Source: Quisquiliibacterium transsilvanicum (GTDB taxonomy: Bacteria > Pseudomonadota > Gammaproteobacteria > Burkholderiales > Burkholderiaceae_E). From it: 64,000 nt of DNA. Shown in pieces: positions 43,625-52,175 of this stretch. The stretch is taken from contig NZ_JACHGB010000004.1 of assembly GCF_014202215.1 (NCBI RefSeq), positions 97,160-161,159 on the forward strand, given 5' to 3'. Numbering within the stretch: position 1 is the stretch's first letter; every line of letters starts with the position of its first letter. The notes beneath the pieces are model-generated. The model was not told the DNA's origin, ran no database searches, and saw only the letters and a list, made by a program, of their open reading frames with translations. A program made the position numbers and the translations under genes.

Positions 43625-46600
43625 ATGAACGAGGAACAAGCCAGGGAGCTGTCCCAACTCAGTGCGTGCGCAGTGTCGTCCGGGGCGTCGAGGTCGCCGC
43701 CTCCGGTGAGTTCGATGCGCCGCTGGCGACGCCGCGTGGCAGCCTCTGCGGACCGTCCGCCGGACTCGGCGGTGCGCACCGTGAAGATGCCTCTGGATGT
43801 CGAGTTGAGTCCCGAGCTTCTGGAGCCGTCGGTGCGCCTTTCCCAGGTGCTCGACGGTAGCGGCCACGGATCGCTGTTGCGCCTGCTCCTGACGACGCAC
43901 CTCGCCGGCTTCAGGCTCTTCGAGAGCGTCGCCAAGGCGAGTGCCTGGCGGCAGCGCAGCGCCTTCGGGAACGAGGAGTTCGTTCGCAGGCTCGAATCCG
44001 CGCTCGGTGAGCCGCTCCGAGGCCTCGATCCCGAGCAGATCGACCTGTTCCTTCGCAGCCCCGTGCGCAAGGCCGGGCCCTTCGAGCCGGCCGTGCTTGG
44101 CGATCGGCTCGCGGTGCGTCTGGCCGTCTCCGTCCGCGCCGGCCCGCCTGGCGAACGGCTGCGGTCGGTCTGCGATCGGCTCGCCTCGGGTTTGTGCGCG
44201 GCGTTCCCGGACTGGTCCGCGATGTATGCTGATCCCCGTAGGGCGAAGCGCTGCATCGATCAGGCGCTCGCGGGGATCGCCCCGGGATTGCCGTCCCTCG
44301 ACGTGGAGCTGCCGTCGTCCGGTGGCATCGACGCTCCGATCGCTTTCGATCCTGCGCTGGTGGTTCAGGGGCCCTGGCCCGAGGAGGACCTGGTCGCGTT
44401 GCGGATCGTGCTCTCCCGCGGCGCCAGGGAGGCCCGGCTCCAGGGCCGGGCTCCGGCAGCCGGAGGGTTCATCTCGATTGCTCAGGACTACCTGCTCACG
44501 CGGGGGGAGAACGCTCTCTCCTGGCTGTTCAACAAAGGCTGGCTTGCGTTCCGGGACGCCGATCCGCGAGAGCTCGCACGCGCGCATGACGCCCCGGAGG
44601 CTGCGCAGGACGGATTCCGGCGGCTCGTCGACGCCGCCCGCGCGCTGCCTGCCCGGCCCCCCCTCTTCTCGATCCGGGATTACGCTTCGTTCCGCCGGCG
44701 CTTCGGCTGGCGCATGCGGACCTGGATCGCCCAGGACCTGCGTCGGCTCCTCAAGCTGCGGGAACGTGCGGCCGAGGAGGGCGGGGTAACGTCTGCGGCG
44801 ATCTCCGCCATGCCGCCAGGGCCGTCCGAGTTGGGGGCCGCGCTGCTCGCCCGGCATCGTTCGCTCGAGGACCTGCTGAAGGTCTGTGACCGCTTCCTCG
44901 GTGCGGAGCCGTCGGATCCGACGGCGAACGATGCTGCCGCCCTGGATTCGCTGGTGGCAGGACTGGACGCGCTCGATGACGCTTTCCGGAGCCGCTTTGG
45001 AACCGGTGCGGGCGCTTCCGCGCGCGAGGCGGGGTCCCGGCGCGCCGATGCTGGCCGTTCGGCCTCACAGCCCGGATTGCCTCTACCGATCGGCGAAGTC
45101 CGCTGGAAGACGCCCACCGGGCTACCGGAGCACGAGGCCGACCCGACGGCGTCGGCGCGTACCCTGGCCGGGCGCTTCGACAGTTTGTTCCGGCTTCAGG
45201 CCGCGCTGCTTTCGGAGGCCCTCGCATCGGCGCGCGGCGGCCATTCCGCCTGGCTGGCCACCAGGGAGCGGCTCGAGGCGCGTCGCCTGCCGCGCGACCT
45301 GCCGGCCGACCGGGTCCGGGCCTTTGCGGTGCGCCGCGCCCTGCAGGAGCTGATGGAGCTTGCGCGCGCCCTGCCGGAGCCCTTGCGGCTAGCCGTTCAG
45401 TCGGCCTTCCGGGCTGCGGGTGTGCTCGACGATGCGCGTACGCTGAACCGGCTGTTCGTGAACCGGCAGGGGCGCTTGTTCGTGACTTCCCGGTCGACCT
45501 GGCGGCATGGCGCAGTGGCGATCGACGAGCTGGCTGCTGCGCGCGCCGACTGGTTCGCGCTCCTGCTACGGCTCGAGCAGTTGGCCGCGGCACGGGTCGA
45601 GGAAGGCTGCTCCATGCGCGACGTCGAGGCTCTGCTGGCGTTGCGCGACCTGCGGCTGCGCTGGAGTCTCGACGCCAGCCCTGAAGAGGTGGAGCCTTCA
45701 TCCAGGGAGGTGCGCCAGCTCGCCCGGGCGGCCGGCACGCCCGAGGAGATCCAGTCCAGGATCGCCGGGGGACCGGGCGGGGCCGGCGTCACGCGGGCCG
45801 CGCGGCGGGACATGGCCCGCTGGGTGCTGGGTGAACTCTTCGCGCTCCTGCCTGAGGCAACGCAGCCGACCTGGACTGCCAGGCATAGCTTCACACGTTT
45901 GCGTTCCATCGGACTGCTCTACGTTCCAAAGGACCGGCCCTGGCGGGTTCCGCAACGCTATCTCGAGGCTCAGGGGCCGATCGGGGACGCCGCGCGGCTG
46001 GGGCTCCTGGGGGATACGGCGGGCGAGGAGGCCGGGAGCCCGCCCGTTATTTCTCCGACAGTCTGCCTGGAGAAGTTGCTGTCGCGCCCGGTGCTCGACC
46101 TCGCTTCTGCGCACGCCATGCGCCAGATCCCCCACGACTGGTATCTGGCGTCCGGCCTGGTCGGGGCCCCCGGCGAGGTCCGCAGCGGACTGGTGCTGGA
46201 GCAATGTCCACTGGGGCGGGCGGGGGCGGGGCTGAAGCTCGCCGCTGGCGTGGCGCGCCTGATCGGACCAGGGGTCCGCAAGGCTGGTCTGGACCGTATG
46301 ATCGTCGATCCGGGAATCGGGCTCGGGGATGTGACGCTGGTTCTCGAGTGGCGATTCCGGCAGTCGTTCCGGATAGACCCGGAGCGGAACCGGTATACGC
46401 TGGAAAGGCATTTCGATTCGGGGCGCCTGTATGCGGCCCTGCCGGTCGACGATGCTTCCGCAATCGACGCCGGCGTCGCGCTGGTCGATCGCATGCTTGC
46501 CATCGACCTTGGCGCGCAGGGCTTTTCGTGGGCCGTTTTCGACCTGCGGGCGCACATGCGGCCCGGCTCGGCGCCGGATGGCGCGCATCCCACCGGCGTC

Positions 46601-47437
46601 CCGGGCCTGCTCGCCACCGGCAGCGAGGTGGTTCCCTCGATGCGGGCCCTGTCCCGTGCGGTCGAGCGGATCGGCGAGCGGGTTCGCGCGGGGGTGCTCC
46701 CGCGCCTCGAGAGGCTGCATTCGCACGCGGTCGCTGACTCCTGCCAGCGGATCGAACTGCTGTGCGCCAGGTTCGAGGCCTTCCCCGTACTGGAGTCCCT
46801 GCGTGCCGCCTTCGATGGCGGAACGCCGCTGACCCACGCCTACTCTGCGATCGTCCGGCGCTACACCTACTCGATCGCCGCCTCTCATCTCCGTGAACGG
46901 GGGGAGTACTGGTTCGGAGCCGTCCAATGGACGCATCCCTACCTGAACACGCCGGTCCCGGGCCGCGCTGCTGCCGACGCCGACCTGCCGCGTCTGCGTC
47001 CGCTGCACCTGTTTCCGGGCGCAGCGGTCGATCCTTCCGGAACGAGCCAGGCGTGTCCGCGATGCGGCCGGAACCCGATCAGTGCGCTTCGGCGCCTGGC
47101 CCAACCCTGCAGGCCCGGGCCGCGCGGCGAGATCGTGCTTTCCGATGGGATGATCCGGCTCGCGCAGCCCCGGGGGAGAGGTGCTGGCGATCTCGGGGGG
47201 CGCGGCTTCCGGACAAAGGGACGGGGCTGGAACGAGGCGACTTCGGAGCTGGACCGGCTGATTGCGCAAGCCAAGGCACTTCTGCGAGAGCCCGTCGCGG
47301 GGAAGCACTCATCGAGCGTGTATCGATGCCTCTATGAGGACTGCGGCTGCACTGGAAATTCGGACGAGTTCGCCGCCATCAACATCGGCCGGAAATTCCT
47401 TGCTGGCCGCGTTGCCCCGGATCTTCGGCCATTGTGA
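43625..47437 (+). CDS. Cas12-like (type V) RuvC-domain nuclease, orphan
   Basis: A 1270-residue protein with the C-terminal layout of type V effectors. RuvC-I is MLAIDLGAQGFSWAVFDL (D961). A RuvC-II Glu is probably in FPVLESL (E1057; E1051 in RFEAF is the alternative). RuvC-III is NSDEFAAINIGRKFL (D1247), close to the D-x-N-A-A-x-N-I pattern of TnpB/Cas12. Zinc-ribbon halves are SQACPRCGRN (C1144, C1147) and YRCLYEDCGC (C1235, C1240/C1242), with about 87 residues between. The N-terminal RTVKMPL strand (about 51-57) looks like the start of a WED/OBD domain, and the 400-900 region is helical as in REC lobes. The length suits large Cas12 subtypes (b, c or d). I cannot assign a subtype; V-C is a guess. 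No cas1, cas2, cas4 or array lies nearby. Starts at TTG 43592, or later Met residues at 31 and 55, are alternatives. Confidence 0.8.
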   Translation: MNEEQARELSQLSACAVSSGASRSPPPVSSMRRWRRRVAASADRPPDSAVRTVKMPLDVELSPELLEPSVRLSQVLDGSGHGSLLRLLLTTHLAGFRLFESVAKASAWRQRSAFGNEEFVRRLESALGEPLRGLDPEQIDLFLRSPVRKAGPFEPAVLGDRLAVRLAVSVRAGPPGERLRSVCDRLASGLCAAFPDWSAMYADPRRAKRCIDQALAGIAPGLPSLDVELPSSGGIDAPIAFDPALVVQGPWPEEDLVALRIVLSRGAREARLQGRAPAAGGFISIAQDYLLTRGENALSWLFNKGWLAFRDADPRELARAHDAPEAAQDGFRRLVDAARALPARPPLFSIRDYASFRRRFGWRMRTWIAQDLRRLLKLRERAAEEGGVTSAAISAMPPGPSELGAALLARHRSLEDLLKVCDRFLGAEPSDPTANDAAALDSLVAGLDALDDAFRSRFGTGAGASAREAGSRRADAGRSASQPGLPLPIGEVRWKTPTGLPEHEADPTASARTLAGRFDSLFRLQAALLSEALASARGGHSAWLATRERLEARRLPRDLPADRVRAFAVRRALQELMELARALPEPLRLAVQSAFRAAGVLDDARTLNRLFVNRQGRLFVTSRSTWRHGAVAIDELAAARADWFALLLRLEQLAAARVEEGCSMRDVEALLALRDLRLRWSLDASPEEVEPSSREVRQLARAAGTPEEIQSRIAGGPGGAGVTRAARRDMARWVLGELFALLPEATQPTWTARHSFTRLRSIGLLYVPKDRPWRVPQRYLEAQGPIGDAARLGLLGDTAGEEAGSPPVISPTVCLEKLLSRPVLDLASAHAMRQIPHDWYLASGLVGAPGEVRSGLVLEQCPLGRAGAGLKLAAGVARLIGPGVRKAGLDRMIVDPGIGLGDVTLVLEWRFRQSFRIDPERNRYTLERHFDSGRLYAALPVDDASAIDAGVALVDRMLAIDLGAQGFSWAVFDLRAHMRPGSAPDGAHPTGVPGLLATGSEVVPSMRALSRAVERIGERVRAGVLPRLERLHSHAVADSCQRIELLCARFEAFPVLESLRAAFDGGTPLTHAYSAIVRRYTYSIAASHLRERGEYWFGAVQWTHPYLNTPVPGRAAADADLPRLRPLHLFPGAAVDPSGTSQACPRCGRNPISALRRLAQPCRPGPRGEIVLSDGMIRLAQPRGRGAGDLGGRGFRTKGRGWNEATSELDRLIAQAKALLREPVAGKHSSSVYRCLYEDCGCTGNSDEFAAINIGRKFLAGRVAPDLRPL

Positions 47438-47513
47438 CCTGAGCGCCGCGACGAGGGTTGCGGCGGTGGATTGTCGCCGGATTCCGGTCAAAAACATCCA
47501 AATCCAAAATCGT

Positions 47514-47542
47514 TAGACATGATTGGGATTTTCGGTTAAACT
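47514..47542 (+). promoter_or_regulatory. Promoter reading into the non-coding region after the Cas12-like gene
   Basis: TAGACA (47514-47519, 5/6 to TTGACA) and TAAACT (47537-47542, 4/6 to TATAAT) have an exact 17-bp spacer. It lies in an AT-rich patch 77 bp after the effector stop and points into a stretch without a supported gene, toward the convergent thiolase. The predicted start is about 47549. Confidence 0.45.
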
Positions 47543-47548
47543 GAACCC

Positions 47549-47690
47549 CGTTCTCGGGGACTCCGGACTCATCCTCCATGCCTCATCCCCGGGACGCCCA
47601 CGGCCCCCGGGCGCCCTTCACTCTAGGGGGCCATCCATACCATGTTTCGCCCGAGGGGTGGCTCGCGCTGAGCGCGGGCCGCCCCCCAGG
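47549..47690 (+). ncRNA. Candidate small structured RNA downstream of the effector
   Basis: The stretch from the predicted start to just before the thiolase stop is GC-rich and highly foldable. CCCCG/CGGGG lies at the start (47546-47559); CGGGGA (47555-47560) can instead pair with TCCCCG (47586-47591). CGCCC/GGGCG is at 47595-47613, GGCCCCC/GGGGGCC at 47602-47632 and CGCGC/GCGCG at 47664-47676. It may be a guide or tracr-type RNA for the adjacent nuclease. It may instead be part of the thiolase terminator. The boundaries are guesses. Confidence 0.3.
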
Positions 47691-47705
47691 AGCGGAGACG
47701 CTGCG

Positions 47706-48878
47706 TCAGAGCCGCTCGATGACCGTGGCGTGCGACATGCCGCCACCCTCGCACATCGACTGCAGTCCGTAGCGCTTGTTCTGGCGCTTCAGCGCGTAGA
47801 TCAGCGTGGCCATCAGCTTGGTGCCCGAGCCGCCCAGCGGGTGGCCCAGCGCGATCGCGCCGCCGTTGACGTTGACGCGCTCGGGATCGGCGCCCAGCTG
47901 CTTGATCCAGGACATCGGCACCGAGGCAAAGGCCTCGTTGATCTCGAAGAGGTCGATGTCGTCGATCTTCCAGCCCAGGCGCTCGAGCGCCAGCTCGGTG
48001 ACGGGAATCGGGGTCTCGAGCATGATCACCGGGTCGCTCGCCAGCACCGACATGTGGTGGATGCGCGCCAGCGGCTGCACGCCCAGCTGCTTCAGGCCCT
48101 TTTCGCTGACGATCAGCACGCCCGAGGCGCCGTCGCAGATCTGGCTGGAGCTGCCGGCCGTGAGCACGCCGCCTTCCTGCAGCAGCTTCAGGCCCTGGAG
48201 GCCTTCGAGGGTGGCGTCGAAGCGGATGCCCTCATCGACCTCGTGCATCTCCGGCGTGCCGTCGGCGAGCTGGATCTGGACGGGGACGATCTCGTCCTTG
48301 AACCAGCCTTCCCTGGTGGCCTTGGCGGCGCGCTGGTGGCTTTGCAGCGAGAAGCGGTCGATCTCGTCCTTGGTGAGGCCGTACTTCTTGGCCATCATCT
48401 CGGCGCCGACGAACTGGCTGAACTGCACGCCGGGGTAGCGCTTCTCCATGGACGGGCTCTTCGAGAAGCCCAGGCCTGCCTTGGCGGGCAGGATGGCCGG
48501 GGTGCCCATCGGCACGCGGGTCATGCTCTCGACGCCGGCGGCGATGACGATGTCCATGGTGCCGGACATCACGGCCTGGGCAGCGAACTGCAGCGCCTGC
48601 TGCGAGGAGCCGCACTGGCTGTCGACGGACACTGCCGGCACGGACTCGGGGAACTTCGACGACAGCACCGCGTTGCGCGCGATGTTGGTGGACTGCTCGC
48701 CGGCCTGGCCGACGCAGCCCATGATCACCTGGTCGACCAGCGCCGGGTCCATCTTCACGCGGTCGACGAGCGACTCGAGGACCTTGCCGGCGAGGTCCGC
48801 GGGGTGCCAGCCGGCCAGCCTGCCGTTGCGCTTGCCGCCCGCGGTGCGGGCGGCGGCGACGATGTATGCCTCAGCCAT
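47706..48878 (-). CDS. Acetyl-CoA acetyltransferase (thiolase)
   Basis: A 390-residue thiolase. The start at 48878 gives MAEAYIVAAARTAGGKRNG. The nucleophile Cys89 lies in SVDSQCGSSQQA. The His region is NGGAIALGHPLGGSGTKLM, and the second Cys is in SMCEGGGMSHA. It condenses or cleaves acyl-CoA; FadA-like degradation or acetoacetyl-CoA synthesis are both possible. It is convergent with the Cas12-like locus. Confidence 0.95.
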   Translation of the reverse strand: MAEAYIVAAARTAGGKRNGRLAGWHPADLAGKVLESLVDRVKMDPALVDQVIMGCVGQAGEQSTNIARNAVLSSKFPESVPAVSVDSQCGSSQQALQFAAQAVMSGTMDIVIAAGVESMTRVPMGTPAILPAKAGLGFSKSPSMEKRYPGVQFSQFVGAEMMAKKYGLTKDEIDRFSLQSHQRAAKATREGWFKDEIVPVQIQLADGTPEMHEVDEGIRFDATLEGLQGLKLLQEGGVLTAGSSSQICDGASGVLIVSEKGLKQLGVQPLARIHHMSVLASDPVIMLETPIPVTELALERLGWKIDDIDLFEINEAFASVPMSWIKQLGADPERVNVNGGAIALGHPLGGSGTKLMATLIYALKRQNKRYGLQSMCEGGGMSHATVIERL

Positions 48879-48896
48879 GTTCGTTGCTCCATACCT

Positions 48897-48968
48897 GGAA
48901 TCTTGGGGATTCCGATGATACCTAAGCCGAGGATCGGGCCGCTCCGGAATCGGATGCCCGGAATTCCG
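48897..48968. promoter_or_regulatory. Cluster of GGAAT half-sites between thiolase and kinase
   Basis: The 215-bp divergent spacer has GGAATC/GATTCC with a 5-nt loop (48897-48913), another GGAATC near 48945, and the palindrome CGGAATTCCG (48959-48968). Such repeated half-sites may bind a regulator of the thiolase. No strong promoter was identified. Confidence 0.3.
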
Positions 48969-49093
48969 TGAACGCGAGCGCATGCGAACCGCGAGCACCC
49001 GGCCCGCTCCGGCTGGCCGGTCAAACGGTCCGTACATCCGGAGCGCCCGCTCCTCGGAGGGGGCTGGCGGGAGTTGCGGCATCATGGTGGGAT

Positions 49094-50833
49094 ATGCATA
49101 AGCAGACTGTTAGGGGACTTAGCGGCCCCGATGCCTCCGCAAGCGCGACCGGGGCGTTGGACGCCGAGGATTTGGCGCATCCCTCGGCGCCCGGCACGAG
49201 CGAACTCCAGGGGCTCTGGGCGGATCTGGACGGGCACGGTGAGGCCGAGTGGCGTTTCCGGCGGCTTGCCGAACTGCTCGACGAGGTGTTCTACGTCTTC
49301 GAGCCGGAGAGCAACCGGATCCTGTACGTCAGCCCCGCGTTCGAGCGCGTCTGGGGGCGTTCCGTCGACGCGGTGTACCGAAACCCCGAGGCGTACATCG
49401 ACGCTGTCGTCGCCGAGGATCTGCCGGTGGTTCTGGAAGCCCTTCGCCGCAAGCGCAAAGGCACACCGAACCGTCTCGAGTACCGGATCCGCGGGCCGGA
49501 CGGAAGAGGGCGCTGGATCTGGGATCGCAACTTCGTCGTTCCGGGGCCGCCGGGCAAGCCGCTGCGGATCGTCGGCCTCGCTGCTGACGTGACCGAGCAT
49601 CGGCAGGCGCGGGAGTCGATGCGGCAGATGGAGCGCCTCGAGGCGCTAGGGCATCTCGGCGGCGGTCTCGCCCACGATTTCAACAACGTCCTGGGCGTGA
49701 TCATGGGGAATCTCGAGCGACTCGCGACCCGCGCCGGTCTCGACGCGGCTGCGGTCGGGGCGGTCGCCGAGTCGCTCGAGGCCGTGCGGCGTGGCCGGGA
49801 CATCGCTGCCTCGCTGCTCGGCTTCGCTCGCCGCAGCCCCTTGCAGCTGACGCGTTTCGACCTGAATCGAAAGCTTGTGCAGCTGTTGCCACTGCTCCGT
49901 CATTGCGCCGGCGCGGCGGTGCGGGTCGACCTGCAGACGATCGCCTGCCCGCTCCCTGTGGAGGCCGATGCCGGCAGTCTCGACAGCGCGCTGATCAACC
50001 TGGTGGCCAATGCCCGCGACGCGATGCCGGGCGGCGGCACGGTGGTCCTTTCCACCTGCGTTCACCGCAGGACCGACGGCGGGGGGGCCTTGCCTGCTCA
50101 ACTCGCTCCCGGCGACTACGCGCTCGTCTGTGTCAGCGACGAGGGGGGGGGCATGCGGCCGGAGGTTCTGGCGCGCGCCCTGGAGCCCCTCTTCACGACC
50201 AAGCCCGAGAACGTAGGCACCGGGCTGGGTCTGCCCATGGCCTACTGGATGCTGCGCCGGCACGGCGGAACCCTCACCCTGGACTCCGCCGAGGCGCGGG
50301 GAACGCGGGCCTGCCTGTACGTGCCGCTCTGCCGAGAACCGTCGGAGGGAGCCGCAGTGCCGGAACTTGCGCGTGGAGCCGGCGCGGAGCCTCGGACCGA
50401 GCGCTGCGCCGCGCATGAGGTCGGCGCCGCGGCCGTACCCTGCGGTCCGGGGCCTACGGTACTTGTCATCGAGGACGATACCGCGCTCGCGGGTCTCGTC
50501 GAAATGGTGCTGGCGGAAGCCGGTTTCCAAGTGACGCGTGCCTGCGATTCGGATCGAGCGCAGGCCGCGCTCTCGGAGTCGCATTTCGACATCCTGTTCA
50601 CCGATCTCGGTATCCCGGGCGGTCTGGACGGTCGCATGCTGGCGCACTGGGCGGCGACCTGTCAGCCAGGGATTTCGGTGGTGCTAGCCAGCGGCGCAGA
50701 CCTGCCCGGAGGTTCGGTGCCGACCGACTGGACGTTCCTTCCGAAGCCCTATGGTCCCCGCGAGTTGCTGGACACCCTGGGCGCAGTCGTCGCGGGCCGG
50801 CCGCGCAGCGTGGACGACCTCATGGGTCCTTGA
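49094..50833 (+). CDS. Hybrid sensor histidine kinase (PAS-HisKA-HATPase-REC)
   Basis: A 579-residue cytoplasmic hybrid kinase from ATG 49094, with GGTGGG upstream. The PAS domain is about 70-180 (EVFYVFEPESNRILYVSPAF). The phosphoacceptor box GLAHDFNNVLGVIMGNL carries His194. The ATPase has N-box LINLVANARDAMPGG, G1 DEGGGMR, F-box LEPLFTTKP and G2 GTGLGLPMAYWM. The C-terminal receiver (about 455-572) has phosphoacceptor Asp504 in FTDLGIPGG and Lys in LPKPYGP. HDFNN-type kinases often feed a separate regulator. A run of nine G (50143-50151) encodes part of the G1 box and could cause slippage. Confidence 0.93.
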   Translation: MHKQTVRGLSGPDASASATGALDAEDLAHPSAPGTSELQGLWADLDGHGEAEWRFRRLAELLDEVFYVFEPESNRILYVSPAFERVWGRSVDAVYRNPEAYIDAVVAEDLPVVLEALRRKRKGTPNRLEYRIRGPDGRGRWIWDRNFVVPGPPGKPLRIVGLAADVTEHRQARESMRQMERLEALGHLGGGLAHDFNNVLGVIMGNLERLATRAGLDAAAVGAVAESLEAVRRGRDIAASLLGFARRSPLQLTRFDLNRKLVQLLPLLRHCAGAAVRVDLQTIACPLPVEADAGSLDSALINLVANARDAMPGGGTVVLSTCVHRRTDGGGALPAQLAPGDYALVCVSDEGGGMRPEVLARALEPLFTTKPENVGTGLGLPMAYWMLRRHGGTLTLDSAEARGTRACLYVPLCREPSEGAAVPELARGAGAEPRTERCAAHEVGAAAVPCGPGPTVLVIEDDTALAGLVEMVLAEAGFQVTRACDSDRAQAALSESHFDILFTDLGIPGGLDGRMLAHWAATCQPGISVVLASGADLPGGSVPTDWTFLPKPYGPRELLDTLGAVVAGRPRSVDDLMGP

Positions 50834-51092
50834 GCGCGCCCGACCGGCAGCGCCACGCCGCCAAAGCGGGCGCCCGACTGGGCGCGGGCGTGAACCTCGT
50901 CACGGAAGGCGGGTCGGTTCTCATGAAACATCAAATGAAACACTAACGAATGGTGGACAACGAATACGCTGATTGGTAAGCTCCTGGCACGTTGTTCACG
51001 CTTGACGACCCAGGCAAGCGTGATGCGCTCAGGAAAACCGATCGCGCCGAGGTGAGCCCTGCTTGCCGGGCGTCACGAAAGACAACCCCGTC
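50834..51092. other. Spacer before the signalling cluster
   Basis: No gene is supported here. The AT-rich middle has two copies of ATGAAACA 12 bp apart (50923-50930, 50935-50942) and two AACGAAT copies just after. These may mark a promoter/operator for the following three-gene unit. Confidence 0.4.
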
Positions 51093-52172
51093 ATGTCAGG
51101 CCCCCTGTCCGAACTCTTCGATGGTCTCAGTGAGGGCCAGGTCCTGCTGGGCCGGGAGTGGTCCGTCCGATATGCGAATCGGGCTGCTCGGGAGCGCTTC
51201 GGCCTCGTCACAGAAGGCCGGGTCTGCGACGGGGTGCGGGACACGCTGCTGCGTTGGGCCCACCGCGGGTATGTCTCCGGAGCGTCGATGGTCTCCCTGC
51301 CGGTCCCTTTGCCGGGGCGCGCCCAGGAACGCATGCACGTCAACCTCTATGAAGGGCTGCTGGACGGGGAACTCGCGCTTCTGGTTCGCGATGCGCCCGA
51401 CGTCGCTCGGCGGGAGGCGATCGGTCATCTGTTTCTCGAGGCGATGGGCGACGAACTGGGTGCGGCCCTGCGGTCCGGCGCCGGTTCGCTCATGCTCGCG
51501 GCCCGTGTGGTGCGCTCTGCGCAACGGCTGGACGCGAAGTCCGTCGAACTGGTGGCGCGAAACTGCGAGCAGGGCGCGGACCGGCTGCAGTGCTCCGCCT
51601 CCGATATCGCCCGGCGAGTGCAGGTGGGCCGTGAGGCCTTGGCGGATTTTCCGTCCCCCTCCGCGCTGGGGGCCGTGCTGGACGAGGCGATCGATTGGGC
51701 GGAGGCGGCGCTCTCGCGCCGCGCGGTCACGGTTTCCGGGGGGGCGGGCGCCGAGCGTGACGTGACGGTGCCGGGGAATGCGCTGGTCCTGCGGTGGGCG
51801 TTCAGCGCCCTGTTTCGGGCGGCGGCGCACGCGGTGCCGTCCGGGTCGGTCCTTCACCTGAGCGCACGCGCGGAACCTGGCCGGGTTGCGGTTCGGCTGG
51901 TGGCCTCATCGCCGCCCGGTTCCGCACCGGCCTCGCGTGATTCTTCGGAGCCGGCCCGCCGGCTCGCCGAGCGCCTGTTCCGGGAGGCAGAGGCGTCTCT
52001 GACGACCGTCACCTTCGCGCGCCGCGGTGCCCCCGCGTTCCTGGTGACGCTGCCCAACGAACTGGGCGCGGTATCCGGTTATCTCCGTGCGCTTTCGCAA
52101 CTGGAGCGAGATTCGTCAGAGCTTGCGCAGCTGGTATTGCGCCGGATCGCCGGCAAAGCATCGAGGGCTTGA
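51093..52172 (+). CDS. PAS-containing, histidine-kinase-like protein without catalytic boxes
   Basis: A 359-residue protein. The N-terminal part resembles a PAS domain (LFDGLSEGQVLLGREWSVRY, RERFGL). A helical segment in the position of HisKA (GHLFLEAMGDELGAALRSGA) lacks the phosphoacceptor His, and the ATPase-like region (VLRWAFSALFRAAAHAV, SVLHLSARAEPGRVAVRLV) lacks the N-box Asn and Gly loops. It is probably a sensory or scaffold pseudokinase. It starts a three-gene unit with a response regulator 3 bp downstream. A TTG at 51063 is an alternative start. Confidence 0.7.
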   Translation: MSGPLSELFDGLSEGQVLLGREWSVRYANRAARERFGLVTEGRVCDGVRDTLLRWAHRGYVSGASMVSLPVPLPGRAQERMHVNLYEGLLDGELALLVRDAPDVARREAIGHLFLEAMGDELGAALRSGAGSLMLAARVVRSAQRLDAKSVELVARNCEQGADRLQCSASDIARRVQVGREALADFPSPSALGAVLDEAIDWAEAALSRRAVTVSGGAGAERDVTVPGNALVLRWAFSALFRAAAHAVPSGSVLHLSARAEPGRVAVRLVASSPPGSAPASRDSSEPARRLAERLFREAEASLTTVTFARRGAPAFLVTLPNELGAVSGYLRALSQLERDSSELAQLVLRRIAGKASRA

Positions 52173-52175
52173 ACA

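Noticed and set aside
43398..47564. A 12-bp near-complementary match between the upstream and downstream flanks of the nuclease (TCGAGGACTCCG versus TCGGGGACTCCG) as repeat/anti-repeat
   Set aside because: With one mismatch in 12 GC-rich bases over these lengths, a chance match is expected; it is too weak to support an anti-repeat.
47578..47772. 64-codon frame after the nuclease as a small protein (anti-CRISPR-like or accessory)
   Set aside because: It runs into the thiolase gene on the opposite strand, lacks a ribosome-binding site and has Pro-rich text without a recognisable fold; a structured RNA explains the region better.
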